Positions 18,901 through 26,885 of a stretch of 64,000 nt of DNA are shown piece after piece; the stretch's first letter is position 1, and every line of letters starts with the position of its first letter. The stretch lies in assembly GCF_016464425.1 (NCBI RefSeq), contig NZ_JADDKQ010000016.1, forward strand, positions 62,001 through 126,000, read 5' to 3'. Below the pieces are notes generated by a model. The model was not told where the DNA came from, made no database searches, and was given only the letters and a program-made list of their open reading frames with translations. Made by a program: the position numbers and the translations under genes. This DNA is from Actinotalea solisilvae (GTDB lineage Bacteria; Actinomycetota; Actinomycetes; Actinomycetales; Cellulomonadaceae).

Positions 18901-18962
18901 GGCGGGCGGTTCTGGAAGCGGACCCGGGGCCCGCGCGCCGGATCGCTTCCAGAACGCCCGCC
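18901..18962. repeat. palindromic repeat element, copy 4
   Basis: Left arm GGCGGGCGGTTCTGGAAGCG (18901-18920) pairs with CGCTTCCAGAAC-GCCCGCC (18944-18962); one C is missing on the right. It lies between the stops of two convergent genes and could serve as a terminator there. Confidence 0.75.
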
Positions 18963-18974
18963 GGCTGCCCGGCG

Positions 18975-19910
18975 TCAGGCGAGCCGCAGGGTGTCGCCGT
19001 CCCGCACGACCGGCAGCGGGTCCGTGATCTCCCCGACGAACTCCCCGTCCTCGGTGTCCCGGAAGCCGATCAGCGCCCAGCCGCCGCCGACGTCGCGCAC
19101 GAGGCGCGCCGCGTAGAGGCTCGGGTGGCCGAACGACCGGGCGCGGGACAGGTCCCACGGGCCGAGCGGGCCCTCGCCGGGCGCGACCCACATGCCGCCC
19201 GTGGTCCCCTCGCGGCGGTCGGGCGCCATCTGCGCCGGCCAGCAGCAGAAGAGGAGGAAGTGCCCGCCGTCGACCTCGACGACCTGCGGGACCTCGAGCT
19301 GGCCGAAGCCGGCGGGCTCGGACAGCGGCGGCTGCACGGTCCACGTCTCGAGGTCCGGGCTCGTCGCGTGGCCGATGACGCTGCGGCCCGCGGGGTCGCC
19401 CTCGCGCGCCCGGGCGGTGACCAGCATGTGCCAGCCGTCGCCGCCCGGGTCGGGCAGCACCCACGGGTCGCGCCACGCCTCGTCGAACCACGCGACGCCG
19501 TCGTACTTCTCGTACCAGCGCGGGTCGGCCTCGCACACCGGCCCGGGGAGGCGGTGCCACGTGACCAGGTCGTCCGAGCGGGCGACGCCGACGCGCTGCA
19601 CGAGGCCGCGGTCCTCACGGCTCACGCCCGTGTAGAACAGCCGCCACGAGCCGTCGGGCGCCTGCACGACCGAGCCGGTCCACGTCGCGAGGTCGTCCCA
19701 GGCCGGGGCGTCGTCGGTGACGAGCGCGTCCGGCAGGAGCTCCCAGGTGCGCAGGTCGGTGGACCGCGCGTGCCCGATCGACGCCCGGCGGTGCCGCCGG
19801 TCGGGGTCGAGCAGCGCGCGCGACGCCCGCAGGAAGAACAGGTGGTGGTGCTCGCCGTCGAACGCGGGCCAGCTGTCCCACACCCAGTGGTCCGGGAGTC
19901 TCAGGGTCAT
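18975..19910 (-). CDS. glycoside hydrolase of the GH32/GH68 five-bladed propeller clan
   Basis: Predicted 311-aa enzyme without signal peptide. The catalytic triad of beta-fructosidases is visible: WDSWP with Asp12 (nucleophile), WRDPW with Asp148 (transition-state stabiliser) and LEVPQ with Glu206 (acid/base). WDSWP is closer to the GH68 form than the GH32 WMNDPNG. At 311 aa it lacks the GH32 C-terminal beta-sandwich. It is the last gene of the ABC importer operon, 4 nt behind a permease, so it probably cleaves the imported sugar (sucrose or a fructo-oligosaccharide) inside the cell. Confidence 0.8.
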   Translation of the reverse strand: MTLRLPDHWVWDSWPAFDGEHHHLFFLRASRALLDPDRRHRRASIGHARSTDLRTWELLPDALVTDDAPAWDDLATWTGSVVQAPDGSWRLFYTGVSREDRGLVQRVGVARSDDLVTWHRLPGPVCEADPRWYEKYDGVAWFDEAWRDPWVLPDPGGDGWHMLVTARAREGDPAGRSVIGHATSPDLETWTVQPPLSEPAGFGQLEVPQVVEVDGGHFLLFCCWPAQMAPDRREGTTGGMWVAPGEGPLGPWDLSRARSFGHPSLYAARLVRDVGGGWALIGFRDTEDGEFVGEITDPLPVVRDGDTLRLA

Positions 19911-19914
19911 GTCG

Positions 19915-20877
19915 TCATCCCTTCACGCCGCTGGAGGCGATGCTGCTGACGAACGCGCGCTGGAACGCCAGGAACATCACCAGCACGGGGACCGTGATGA
20001 TCGACGTGTAGGCCATCACCTCGCCCCAGGCGGGGTTGATCTGGAAGAAGTACTGCACGCCGACCATGACCGGGCGGAGCTCCTCCTGCTGGACCACCAT
20101 GAGCGGCCACAGGTACTGGTTCCACGCGGGCAGGAAGGTGAGGATCGCGACGGTCGCGAACGCGGGTCCGGACAGGGGGACGATGATCCGCCGGTAGATC
20201 GTGAACCAGCCGGCGCCGTCGATCCGCGCCGCCTCGTCGAGCGACGGCGGGATGGTCGAGAAGTACTGCGTGAACAGGAAGATCGAGAACGCGTTCGCGA
20301 TGAACGGGACGATCTGCACGTGGTACGAGTTGAGCCAGCCGAAGTCGTACATCGGCAGGCCGTTCTCGAAGACGATCGTCGGCAGCTTCGAGACCCAGTA
20401 GACGAGCGGGATCGCGATGGTCTCGAACGGGACGATGAGCGTCGCGATGATGAGCGTGAGGACGAGCTTGCGCCCGCTCCACTCGAGCCGGGACAGGGCG
20501 AACCCCGCCATGCTGTTGACGACCAGCCCGAACCCCACGATGAGCACGGTCACGAGGACCGAGTTGAGCAGGAACCGCGCGACCGGCACGCGGTCGAACA
20601 CGCCCGCGTAGTTGTCGAGGCCGATGTCGCCCACGGGCAGGAAGGCCTGGACGGAGTCGACGTCGGACAGGATCTGCGCGTCCGGCTTGAGGCTCGAGAC
20701 GAGCATGAACACGAGCGGGAAGAGGAAGAACAGGGCGAGCAGGATCATCGGCACGTAGCCGAGGGCCCGCCAGCCGGGACCGCGTCCGCTCGCCTCGCGC
20801 GCCGCACGGCGTGCGGCCGCGCGCTCGGCGGCGGGTGCCTGGACCGGCGTCGAGGCCGGGGTGCTGTCGGTGGTCAT
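19915..20877 (-). CDS. carbohydrate ABC transporter permease (MalG type)
   Basis: Predicted 320-aa inner-membrane permease with six helices after a 35-residue charged N-terminus. The cytoplasmic EAA loop reads DEAARIDGAGWFTIYRRII, the docking site for the ATPase. The C-terminus FLAFQRAFVSSIASSGVKG is typical of MalG-type subunits. The ATG at 20877 is 2 nt behind the stop of the other permease gene, so the two are coupled. No ATPase gene is in the operon; in actinobacteria a shared MsiK-type ATPase usually serves such importers. Confidence 0.93.
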   Translation of the reverse strand: MTTDSTPASTPVQAPAAERAAARRAAREASGRGPGWRALGYVPMILLALFFLFPLVFMLVSSLKPDAQILSDVDSVQAFLPVGDIGLDNYAGVFDRVPVARFLLNSVLVTVLIVGFGLVVNSMAGFALSRLEWSGRKLVLTLIIATLIVPFETIAIPLVYWVSKLPTIVFENGLPMYDFGWLNSYHVQIVPFIANAFSIFLFTQYFSTIPPSLDEAARIDGAGWFTIYRRIIVPLSGPAFATVAILTFLPAWNQYLWPLMVVQQEELRPVMVGVQYFFQINPAWGEVMAYTSIITVPVLVMFLAFQRAFVSSIASSGVKG

Positions 20878-20879
20878 GG

Positions 20880-21845
20880 TCAGTCCTTCTCCCGGGTGAG
20901 CCACCGCTGGATGAGGGCGATGACGAGCACGATGACGAAGAAGATCAGCGAGATGGCGGAGCCGTAGCCGGTCTCCTGGCGGCGGTAGCCCTGCTGCACC
21001 GCGTGGTAGACGAGGGTCGTGGTCGAGTTGAGCGGCCCGCCCTGCGTCATGACGTCGATCTGCGCGAAGAGGCCGAGCGCCTGGATCGTGATCGTCACGA
21101 GGATGAACACCATGGTCGAGCGCAGCCCCGGCCACGTGACGCTGACGAACTGCTGCCAGGCGCCGGCGCCGTCCATCCGGGCCGCCTCGTAGAGCTCCTC
21201 GGGGATGGTCTGCAGCCCCGAGAGCCAGATGATCATGTGGAAGCCGACGGCCTGCCAGATCGACAGCGCGATGATCGCGGCGAGCGCCGTGCGGGTGTCG
21301 CCCAGCCAGTCGGCGCCCTGCACGGCGCCGCCGCTGACCGTCTGCAGGATCGAGTTGACGAGCCCGTCACGCTGGTACATGAACTCCCAGAGCACGGACA
21401 CGACGACGATCGACGTGACCACGGGGATGAAGTAGATGATCCGGAAGAGGGTCGTGCCGCGGACCTTGCGGTTGACGAGGATCGCCATGACGAGCGCGAG
21501 CGCGGACTGCAGCGGCACGACGACGACCGCGAACACGAACGTGTTGACCAGCGACCGCACGAAGGTGGGGTCGCTCGTGAAGGCGCGGACGAAGTTGTCC
21601 AGCCCGACGAACCGCGGCGGGTTCGGCGAGATGAGGCGCGCGTTGGTGAAGCTGAGCCCGAAGGCCAGCAGCACCGGGATGACGAGGAAGAGCAGGAGCA
21701 GGAACGTGGCGGGGGCGACCATGCCGTAGGCGGCGCGGTGGCCCTGCCGGGCCGCTCGGGCGCGCCGACGCTGGCGCGCCGTCGTCGGGGTGAGCTCGCG
21801 TTCGGGGAGCGCGTGCGGGGTGACCTGCTGGGCGGGGACGGTCAT
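20880..21845 (-). CDS. carbohydrate ABC transporter permease (MalF type)
   Basis: Predicted 321-aa permease. The Arg-rich N-terminus (RQRRRARAARQG) is followed by helix 1 PATFLLLLFLVIPVLLAFGL and the family phrase LSFTNARL. The EAA loop reads ELYEAARMDGAGAWQQF. It pairs with the MalG-type permease downstream. It is separated from the binding-protein gene by 108 nt that can form two strong hairpins, which should lower its expression relative to the binding protein. Confidence 0.93.
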   Translation of the reverse strand: MTVPAQQVTPHALPERELTPTTARQRRRARAARQGHRAAYGMVAPATFLLLLFLVIPVLLAFGLSFTNARLISPNPPRFVGLDNFVRAFTSDPTFVRSLVNTFVFAVVVVPLQSALALVMAILVNRKVRGTTLFRIIYFIPVVTSIVVVSVLWEFMYQRDGLVNSILQTVSGGAVQGADWLGDTRTALAAIIALSIWQAVGFHMIIWLSGLQTIPEELYEAARMDGAGAWQQFVSVTWPGLRSTMVFILVTITIQALGLFAQIDVMTQGGPLNSTTTLVYHAVQQGYRRQETGYGSAISLIFFVIVLVIALIQRWLTREKD

Positions 21846-21888
21846 GGTGGCATCCGTTCCGGCGGCCCGGCGGGGCGGCGCGACGTCC

Positions 21889-21935
21889 GGTCCCGGGGTC
21901 GCCCGGGGACCGGTCGGGGCGCGCCGCCCCGACCG
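21889..21935 (-). terminator. two adjoining hairpins between binding-protein and permease genes
   Basis: CGGTCGGGGCG/CGCCCCGACCG (21911-21935) is a perfect 11-bp stem with a 3-nt loop. Next to it GGTCCCGGGG/CCCGGGGACC (21889-21911) pairs with one mismatch. In the operon mRNA they would act as a partial terminator or protect the 3' end of the binding-protein message. Confidence 0.65.
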
Positions 21936-21953
21936 CCGTTCAGGACGGTCGGC

Positions 21954-23249
21954 TCAGAAGCCGTAGCCGTCGTTGGACTCGATGTTGGTGTCGATCTCCT
22001 GGACGGCCTGGTCGAGGGTGGCCTTCACCTCGGCGCCGTTCATGATGTCCTTGCCGGCCCGCTCGAAGACGCTCGAGATGATCGGGTAGGCGGGTGTCGG
22101 CGGACGCTCGAGCGCGAAGCGCTGCGACAGCTCGACGAAGGGCTGCAGCGGGTCGCCCTCGCCGAACATCTCGGAGAGCTCCTCGGCCTCGGCGGTCGCC
22201 GGGATGACGACCTGACCGTCGGCGAAGGCGGCGATGTACTCGGGCTTGAAGCTGAACTCGAGGTACTGGCGTGCGCCGTCGGCGGCCTCGCAGTCGGCCG
22301 CGATGCCCCACTGCCAGGACGCGCCGCCGATCTTCGGGCCCTCGCCCAGGTCCGGCGGCGGGAGGATGAGCAGGTCGTCGCCCACGGCGTCGAGCGAGTC
22401 CATCGCGTTCCACACGCCGGTGTAGCTGAGCGCGACCTCGTCGTTGTTGAACTCCTCGTTGCCGATCGTGCCGGCGTTGCTCGTCAGGCCCCGCTCGAAG
22501 AGGCCCTGGAACCACTCGAAGAACTCGACGGCCTCGGGGCCGTTGAGGGCGCCCTCGGCGGTGAGCATCGAGTCGCGGTCGATGAGGTCGCCGCCCGCGC
22601 TCTGGAGCATCGGCGAGTAGGCGTACGGCCACCACTCGCCCGCGTCCTCGGCCCCGATGTCGAGCGGCGTCGCGTAGCCGGCGCCCTGGAGCGTCGTGAG
22701 CGCGGCGTCGAACTCGTCCTTGGTCCACGGCTCGTCGACCGTCGGGATGCGGATGCCGTTGGCGTCGAGCACCGACTGGCGCGCGAAGATCGACAGCGCG
22801 GCGTCCCAGTACCCGGCCGAGTAGATCTCGTCCTGGTACCGGCCGACCGCGGTCGGCAGCAGCGCGTCGGTGATCGCCGGGTCCAGCTCGAGCGGCTGGA
22901 TGTACCCGGCCCACGCCCAGTTGGGGACGATCGGGCCGTCCATGTCGAGCAGGCACGGGAGGTCCCCGGCTGCGGCGCCCGCGACGACGGCGTCGTTGTA
23001 GGCGCCCTGCGGGAACGACTCCACCACGACCTCGTACTCGTCCTGGGACTCGTTGAAGTCGGTGATGATGCGCTCGTAGATCTCGAGCTCGGCGGGGTTG
23101 CCTGCCGAGTGCGTCCACATCGTCAGCTCGGTCGTGCCGCCGCCGGCGTCGCCGCCGCCGTCCGACTGACCGGCCTGCCCGCAGCCGGCCAGGACGGTGG
23201 CCGATGCGGCGGTGATGGCTAGCATCCCCGTGAAGGACTTGCGACTCAT
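21954..23249 (-). CDS. sugar ABC transporter substrate-binding lipoprotein
   Basis: Predicted 431-aa lipoprotein. The signal peptide MSRKSFTGMLAITAASA ends in the lipobox LAGC, giving lipid-modified Cys23. A Gly-rich linker follows, then the two-lobe binding fold opened by TELTMWTHSAGNPAELEIYERII. Many aromatic residues (WWPYAY, ASWQWG) fit sugar stacking. It is the first gene of the importer operon under a LacI-type regulator. GAAGGGAA lies 5 nt before the ATG. The ligand is probably the substrate of the GH32/68-like enzyme at the operon's end. Confidence 0.94.
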   Translation of the reverse strand: MSRKSFTGMLAITAASATVLAGCGQAGQSDGGGDAGGGTTELTMWTHSAGNPAELEIYERIITDFNESQDEYEVVVESFPQGAYNDAVVAGAAAGDLPCLLDMDGPIVPNWAWAGYIQPLELDPAITDALLPTAVGRYQDEIYSAGYWDAALSIFARQSVLDANGIRIPTVDEPWTKDEFDAALTTLQGAGYATPLDIGAEDAGEWWPYAYSPMLQSAGGDLIDRDSMLTAEGALNGPEAVEFFEWFQGLFERGLTSNAGTIGNEEFNNDEVALSYTGVWNAMDSLDAVGDDLLILPPPDLGEGPKIGGASWQWGIAADCEAADGARQYLEFSFKPEYIAAFADGQVVIPATAEAEELSEMFGEGDPLQPFVELSQRFALERPPTPAYPIISSVFERAGKDIMNGAEVKATLDQAVQEIDTNIESNDGYGF

Positions 23250-23265
23250 CGTGATTCCCTTCGTT

Positions 23266-23296
23266 GGGGGTCTCGACGGGCAAGGTCGAGATCCCC
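23266..23296 (-). promoter_or_regulatory. imperfect palindrome in the leader of the binding-protein gene
   Basis: GGGGGTCTCGAC (23266-23277) and GTCGAGATCCCC (23285-23296) match at 11 of 12 positions around a 7-nt loop, just upstream of the ribosome binding site. It may be a mRNA hairpin or a regulator site. Confidence 0.5.
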
Positions 23297-23331
23297 GCTC
23301 GGTGGTCGCCGGCGGCGACCGTCGGGTTGTG

Positions 23332-24396
23332 TCACCCCCGCCGCCGGCCCGGTCCCCGGGTCGGCGGCGGGCCCACGGAGTCCCGCCGGACGAGCGGGCA
23401 CGGCATCAGGACGACGCCGCCCTCCGCCCCGTCCGGGTCGGGACGCTCTCGCACGCCGAGCAGCACCTCCACCGCCCAGCGCCCCATCTCGTGGTGCGGC
23501 AGGGCGACGGTGGTCAGCGGGGGGTCCAGCTCGGCGGCGATCAGCTGCTGGTCGTCGTAGCCGACGACCGACAGGTCTGCGGGGATGGCCAGGCCGTGGT
23601 GGCGCGCCGCGGCGTACGCACCCATGGCGAGGCGGTCGTTGAAGCAGAAGAGCGCGGTCGGGCGCTGGTCGGCCGGCAGCTCGAGCACGCGGCTCGCCGC
23701 ATCCCGTCCGCCCGCGACGTCGGACGTGCCGCGCACGTGGAGCGCGGGGTCCGGCGTGATCCCCGCGGCCTCGAGCACCTCGAGGTAGCCCGCGAGGCGC
23801 AGGCCGGACGCGAGCGGCAGCGGGTCCTCGTCGATGTCGAGGTAGGCGATCCGCCTGTGGCCCGCGTCGACGAGCGCCTGCACGGCGGCGACCGCGCCAC
23901 CGCGGTCGTCCGGCACCACGCTCGCGAAGCCGCCGTCGACCGGGCGCGCGTCGAGCAGGACCGAGCCGGCCGGCAGGCCCGCGGGCGGCTCTACCGCGCG
24001 GTGCCACATGCACGCGTAGACGATGCCGTCGACCTGGTGGGCCTGGAGCGCCGCGACCGCGTCGCGCTCGAGCGCCGGGTCGCCGTCGGTGTTGACGAGG
24101 AACAGCAGGTGGCCGTTCTCGCGCGCGGCGTCCTGGGCGGCCTCGATCATGCGCACGGCGTACGGCGTCGTCGCGATGCGGTCGGAGACGAAACCGATGG
24201 TCTGGGTGCGCCGCGTGCGCAGCCCGCGGGCCAGCGTGTTGGGCGCGTAGCCGATGTCCTGCGCGACGCGGCGCACGCGCTCCTGGGTCACGTCGGGGAT
24301 GCGGCTCGTGGCGCGCTCGTTGAGGACCAGCGAGACGGTGGCGGCGGAGACGCCCGCCTCGCGTGCGACGTCCTTGATGCCGATGCGTCGCGTCAC
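23332..24396 (-). CDS. LacI-family transcriptional regulator
   Basis: Predicted 354-aa regulator. The N-terminal helix-turn-helix reads IGIKDVAREAGVSAATVSLVLN (about 5-26), with the hinge helix near NTLARGLRT, followed by a periplasmic-binding-protein-like sensor domain (about 65-330) with CFNDRLAMGAYAAARHHG and VVGYDDQQLIAAELDPPLTTV. It sits upstream of the importer operon in the same direction and most likely represses it until the sugar binds. GTG start at 24394-24396. A LacI-like half-palindrome lies 81 bp upstream, which suggests autoregulation. Confidence 0.94.
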   Translation of the reverse strand: MTRRIGIKDVAREAGVSAATVSLVLNERATSRIPDVTQERVRRVAQDIGYAPNTLARGLRTRRTQTIGFVSDRIATTPYAVRMIEAAQDAARENGHLLFLVNTDGDPALERDAVAALQAHQVDGIVYACMWHRAVEPPAGLPAGSVLLDARPVDGGFASVVPDDRGGAVAAVQALVDAGHRRIAYLDIDEDPLPLASGLRLAGYLEVLEAAGITPDPALHVRGTSDVAGGRDAASRVLELPADQRPTALFCFNDRLAMGAYAAARHHGLAIPADLSVVGYDDQQLIAAELDPPLTTVALPHHEMGRWAVEVLLGVRERPDPDGAEGGVVLMPCPLVRRDSVGPPPTRGPGRRRG

Positions 24397-24476
24397 GGTG
24401 CTCCACCTCCTCCTCGAGGGCCGTCCGGTGCGGCTGGCACCGCTCGCTGCGTCGGACGCTGCAGCCGATCCGGTCT

Positions 24477-24492
24477 GGTAAACCGATTAAGC
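24477..24492. promoter_or_regulatory. LacI-type operator candidate
   Basis: GGTAAACCGATTAAGC has the central CG and partial symmetry typical of LacI-family sites and is strikingly AT-rich for this region. It lies between the lacI-type gene and the divergent winged-helix gene. Confidence 0.45.
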
Positions 24493-24540
24493 AGCGTGGG
24501 TCGAGTGTGAGCCGGGCCACTCCCCGCTGTCAACCCCCGA

Positions 24541-24587
24541 GTTCTGGAACGGATCCGGCGCTCCGGACGCGGGATCCGTTCCAGAAC
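24541..24587. repeat. palindromic repeat element, copy 5
   Basis: Perfect 16-bp arms GTTCTGGAACGGATCC and GGATCCGTTCCAGAAC around a 15-nt loop. This is the best-preserved copy. It lies in a divergent gap. Confidence 0.8.
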
Positions 24588-24656
24588 GCGTCGTCCGGGC
24601 CGGGCCGGCGGCGCGTGGGGTGGGCGCGGGGGGGTCGTCGCGTCGGAGGGGCGTCG

Positions 24657-24662
24657 TACGCT
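24657..24662 (+). promoter_or_regulatory. -10 box of a leaderless promoter for the winged-helix gene
   Basis: TACGCT ends 8 nt before the ATG at 24671. Confidence 0.4.
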
Positions 24663-24670
24663 GCGGCGCC

Positions 24671-25774
24671 ATGACGGTCCACCACCTGTCCCGCCGCGAC
24701 GCGCGGCGGGTCGCGGTGCGCGCGCAGCTGCTCACGGCCGAGCGTCCGTCGGGCGTTCTCGACGTCGTGCGCGGCCTGACCTTCCTCCAGCACGACCCGA
24801 CGGCGGCCGTCGCGCCCAGCGCGCACCTCGTCCTGTGGAGCAGGCTCGGCCCGGCCTACGAGCCTCGCGAGCTCGAGGACGCCGTCGACGCGGGGCGGGT
24901 CGTCGACCTGCACGGCCTGCTGCGGCCGGCCGAGGACGTCGCGCTCTTCACCGCGGAGATGGCGGCGTGGCCCGGCCCGCCGCCCGTGCCGCAGTGGCGC
25001 GAGGCCAACCGCGCGTGGGCGGAGGCGAACCGCGCGTGCCGTGACGACATCCTGGCGATGCTGCGCGGCGACGGCCCGCTGCCCGCGAGCGAGCTGCCGG
25101 ACACGTGCGTCCTGCAGTGGCGCTCGTCGGGCTGGAACGACGACAAGAACGTCCTCATGCTGCTCGGGATCATGGTCGCCCGCGGCGAGGTCGCGGTCGC
25201 CGGCCGGGACGCGCGCGGCCGCCTGTGGGACCTCGCCGAGCGCGTCTACCCCGACGACCCGCCCGTCCCGGTCGAGGAGGCGCGCCGGCGGCGCGACGAG
25301 CGCCGGCTCCGCGCGCTGGGCATCGCGCGCGCGAAGGCCGCGCAGACCCCGAACGAGCCGAACCACGTGGGCGCCGCGGGCGAGCAGGCCGTCGTCGAGG
25401 GGGTCCGCGGCACGTGGCGCGTCGACCCGGCGCTCCTCGACGTGCCGTTCGAGGGCCGCACCGCACTGCTCTCGCCGCTCGACCGGCTCGTGTTCGACCG
25501 CAAGCGCATGGACGAGCTGTTCGACTTCGACTACGCGCTCGAGATGTACAAGCCGGCGGCGACGCGGCGCTGGGGCTACTGGGCGCTCCCGGTGCTCCAC
25601 GGCGACCGTCTCGTCGGCAAGCTCGACGCCGCGGCCGACGTCGCCTCGGGGGTCCTGCGCGTGCACGCGGTCCACGAGGACGAGGCGTGGGACACCGCGA
25701 CGCGCGCCGCCGTCGACGCCGAGATCGCGGACCTCGCGCGGTGGCTCGAGCTCGACCTCGTGCGCGCGGGCTGA
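24671..25774 (+). CDS. winged-helix protein of the AlkZ/AlkX (YcaQ) DNA glycosylase-like family
   Basis: Predicted 367-aa protein of the HTH_42 family. The N-terminal winged helices start at LSRRDARRVAVRAQLL and lead to LTFLQHDPTAAV, where the QHD triplet occupies the place of the QxQ/QxD catalytic motif of AlkZ/AlkX glycosylases that unhook interstrand DNA crosslinks. The C-terminal beta-barrel contains LLSPLDRLVFDRKRMDELFDF, a family hallmark. QxD points to the AlkX-like branch. Repair of alkylation crosslinks is thus possible but not shown. It stands alone, probably leaderless. Confidence 0.85.
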   Translation: MTVHHLSRRDARRVAVRAQLLTAERPSGVLDVVRGLTFLQHDPTAAVAPSAHLVLWSRLGPAYEPRELEDAVDAGRVVDLHGLLRPAEDVALFTAEMAAWPGPPPVPQWREANRAWAEANRACRDDILAMLRGDGPLPASELPDTCVLQWRSSGWNDDKNVLMLLGIMVARGEVAVAGRDARGRLWDLAERVYPDDPPVPVEEARRRRDERRLRALGIARAKAAQTPNEPNHVGAAGEQAVVEGVRGTWRVDPALLDVPFEGRTALLSPLDRLVFDRKRMDELFDFDYALEMYKPAATRRWGYWALPVLHGDRLVGKLDAAADVASGVLRVHAVHEDEAWDTATRAAVDAEIADLARWLELDLVRAG

Positions 25775-25825
25775 CCGGCGACCGTCGCGGGCTGACCGGC
25801 GACCGTGCCGCCCCGCCCGCGCGCC

Positions 25826-25850
25826 CACCCGGGACGTGAGGTCCGTCACG
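25826..25850 (+). promoter_or_regulatory. shared dyad upstream of deoC
   Basis: CACCCGGGACGTGA is followed by GGTCCG and TCACG. The same 14-mer, also followed by N6-TCAC, occurs upstream of the GlsB-type gene (58142-58165). The inner GGGACGTGAGGTCCG also looks like a DosR-type box. A TACCGT -10-like hexamer lies at 25890-25895. Confidence 0.45.
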
Positions 25851-25941
25851 ATCAGGACTCCCGGCCCTCGTGCGCGGCACGCGCGCCCGTACCGTGGGAG
25901 GTGCCGGCACCGCGTCGGCCCTCCTCACGAACGGACCCCCG

Positions 25942-26628
25942 ATGACCGCCCCCACGCTCGACCGGACCGCCACCACCCTCGCCGGCCTCGTCGACCACAC
26001 GCTCCTCGCGCCCGACGCGACGCCGGCCGACGTGGCCGCGCACGTCGAGGCGGCCCGCCGCATGGGCGTCCTGGCGGTCTGCGTCTCCCCCTCGATGCTG
26101 CCCCTGGCCGACGCCGAGGGCGTCGTCGTCGCGACGGTCGTGGGCTTCCCCTCGGGCAAGCACCACAGCGCGGTCAAGGCGGCCGAGGCCGCGCTCGCCG
26201 CGTCGCACGGCGCGGACGAGATCGACATGGTCATCGACCTCGGCGCCGCCAAGGCCGGACGCTTCGACCTCGTCGAGGCCGACGTCGCCGCGGTGCGCGC
26301 GGCCGCGCCGGGCGTGCTGCTCAAGGTCATCATCGAGTCGGCCGCGCTGACGGACGAGCAGGTCGTCGGCGCGTGCCGCGCCGCGGAGTCCGCGGGCGCC
26401 GACTACGTGAAGACGTCGACGGGCTTCCACCCCGCGGGCGGCGCGACCGAGCACGCCGTGCGCCTCATGGCCGAGACCGTCGGCGGCCGCCTCGGCGTCA
26501 AGGCGTCCGGCGGGATCCGGACGCGCGAGCAGGCCGAGCGCATGGTCGCCGCGGGCGCGACGCGGCTGGGTCTGTCCGGCACCGCCGCGGTCCTCGCGGG
26601 CGAGGCGTCGGAGGCCGGCGGCTACTGA
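25942..26628 (+). CDS. deoC: deoxyribose-phosphate aldolase
   Basis: Predicted 228-aa TIM-barrel aldolase that splits 2-deoxyribose 5-phosphate into glyceraldehyde 3-phosphate and acetaldehyde. The Schiff-base lysine is in DYVKTSTGF (Lys157), with the partner Lys187 in GVKASGGIR and the acidic EIDMVIDLG (Asp95). Length matches bacterial DeoC. It is monocistronic here, not in a deo operon with phosphorylases. Its last 7 bp overlap the 3' end of the convergent small membrane gene. A dyad resembling a DosR-type box lies about 95-115 bp upstream. Confidence 0.95.
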   Translation: MTAPTLDRTATTLAGLVDHTLLAPDATPADVAAHVEAARRMGVLAVCVSPSMLPLADAEGVVVATVVGFPSGKHHSAVKAAEAALAASHGADEIDMVIDLGAAKAGRFDLVEADVAAVRAAAPGVLLKVIIESAALTDEQVVGACRAAESAGADYVKTSTGFHPAGGATEHAVRLMAETVGGRLGVKASGGIRTREQAERMVAAGATRLGLSGTAAVLAGEASEAGGY

Positions 26629-26885
26629 GCCGCGCGCACGCGTGCGGCCGCCGCCGCGGCGGCACGATCGGCGTCGTCGGGGTGGATGGAGCGGTTCTGC
26701 GCGCGCCGGTTGCGCCCGCCGAACCAGGTCGTCGGGTAGACCTTCGGGAGCACCTTGGCGACCGCGAGCGCGGCGTACATCACGGTGTTGACCGCGACGA
26801 ACGCCGCGAGGACCGCCACCGGCCCGGACTGGAGCACCTCGACCGGGAGCAGCACGCCGGCGCCCACCCCCGCCGGGGCGCTCAC
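26622..26885 (-). CDS. small membrane protein coupled to the GT2 synthase
   Basis: Predicted 87-aa protein with one or two helices ([15 protein letters not shown] and [24 protein letters not shown]), followed by a basic segment [17 protein letters not shown] and an Ala/Arg tail. Its GTG start overlaps the stop of the glycosyltransferase gene (GTGA), so it is co-translated and may be a subunit of the synthase, as small partners are in other membrane polysaccharide synthases. I do not recognise the family. Confidence 0.65.
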   Translation of the reverse strand: MSAPAGVGAGVLLPVEVLQSGPVAVLAAFVAVNTVMYAALAVAKVLPKVYPTTWFGGRNRRAQNRSIHPDDADRAAAAAAARVRAAQ

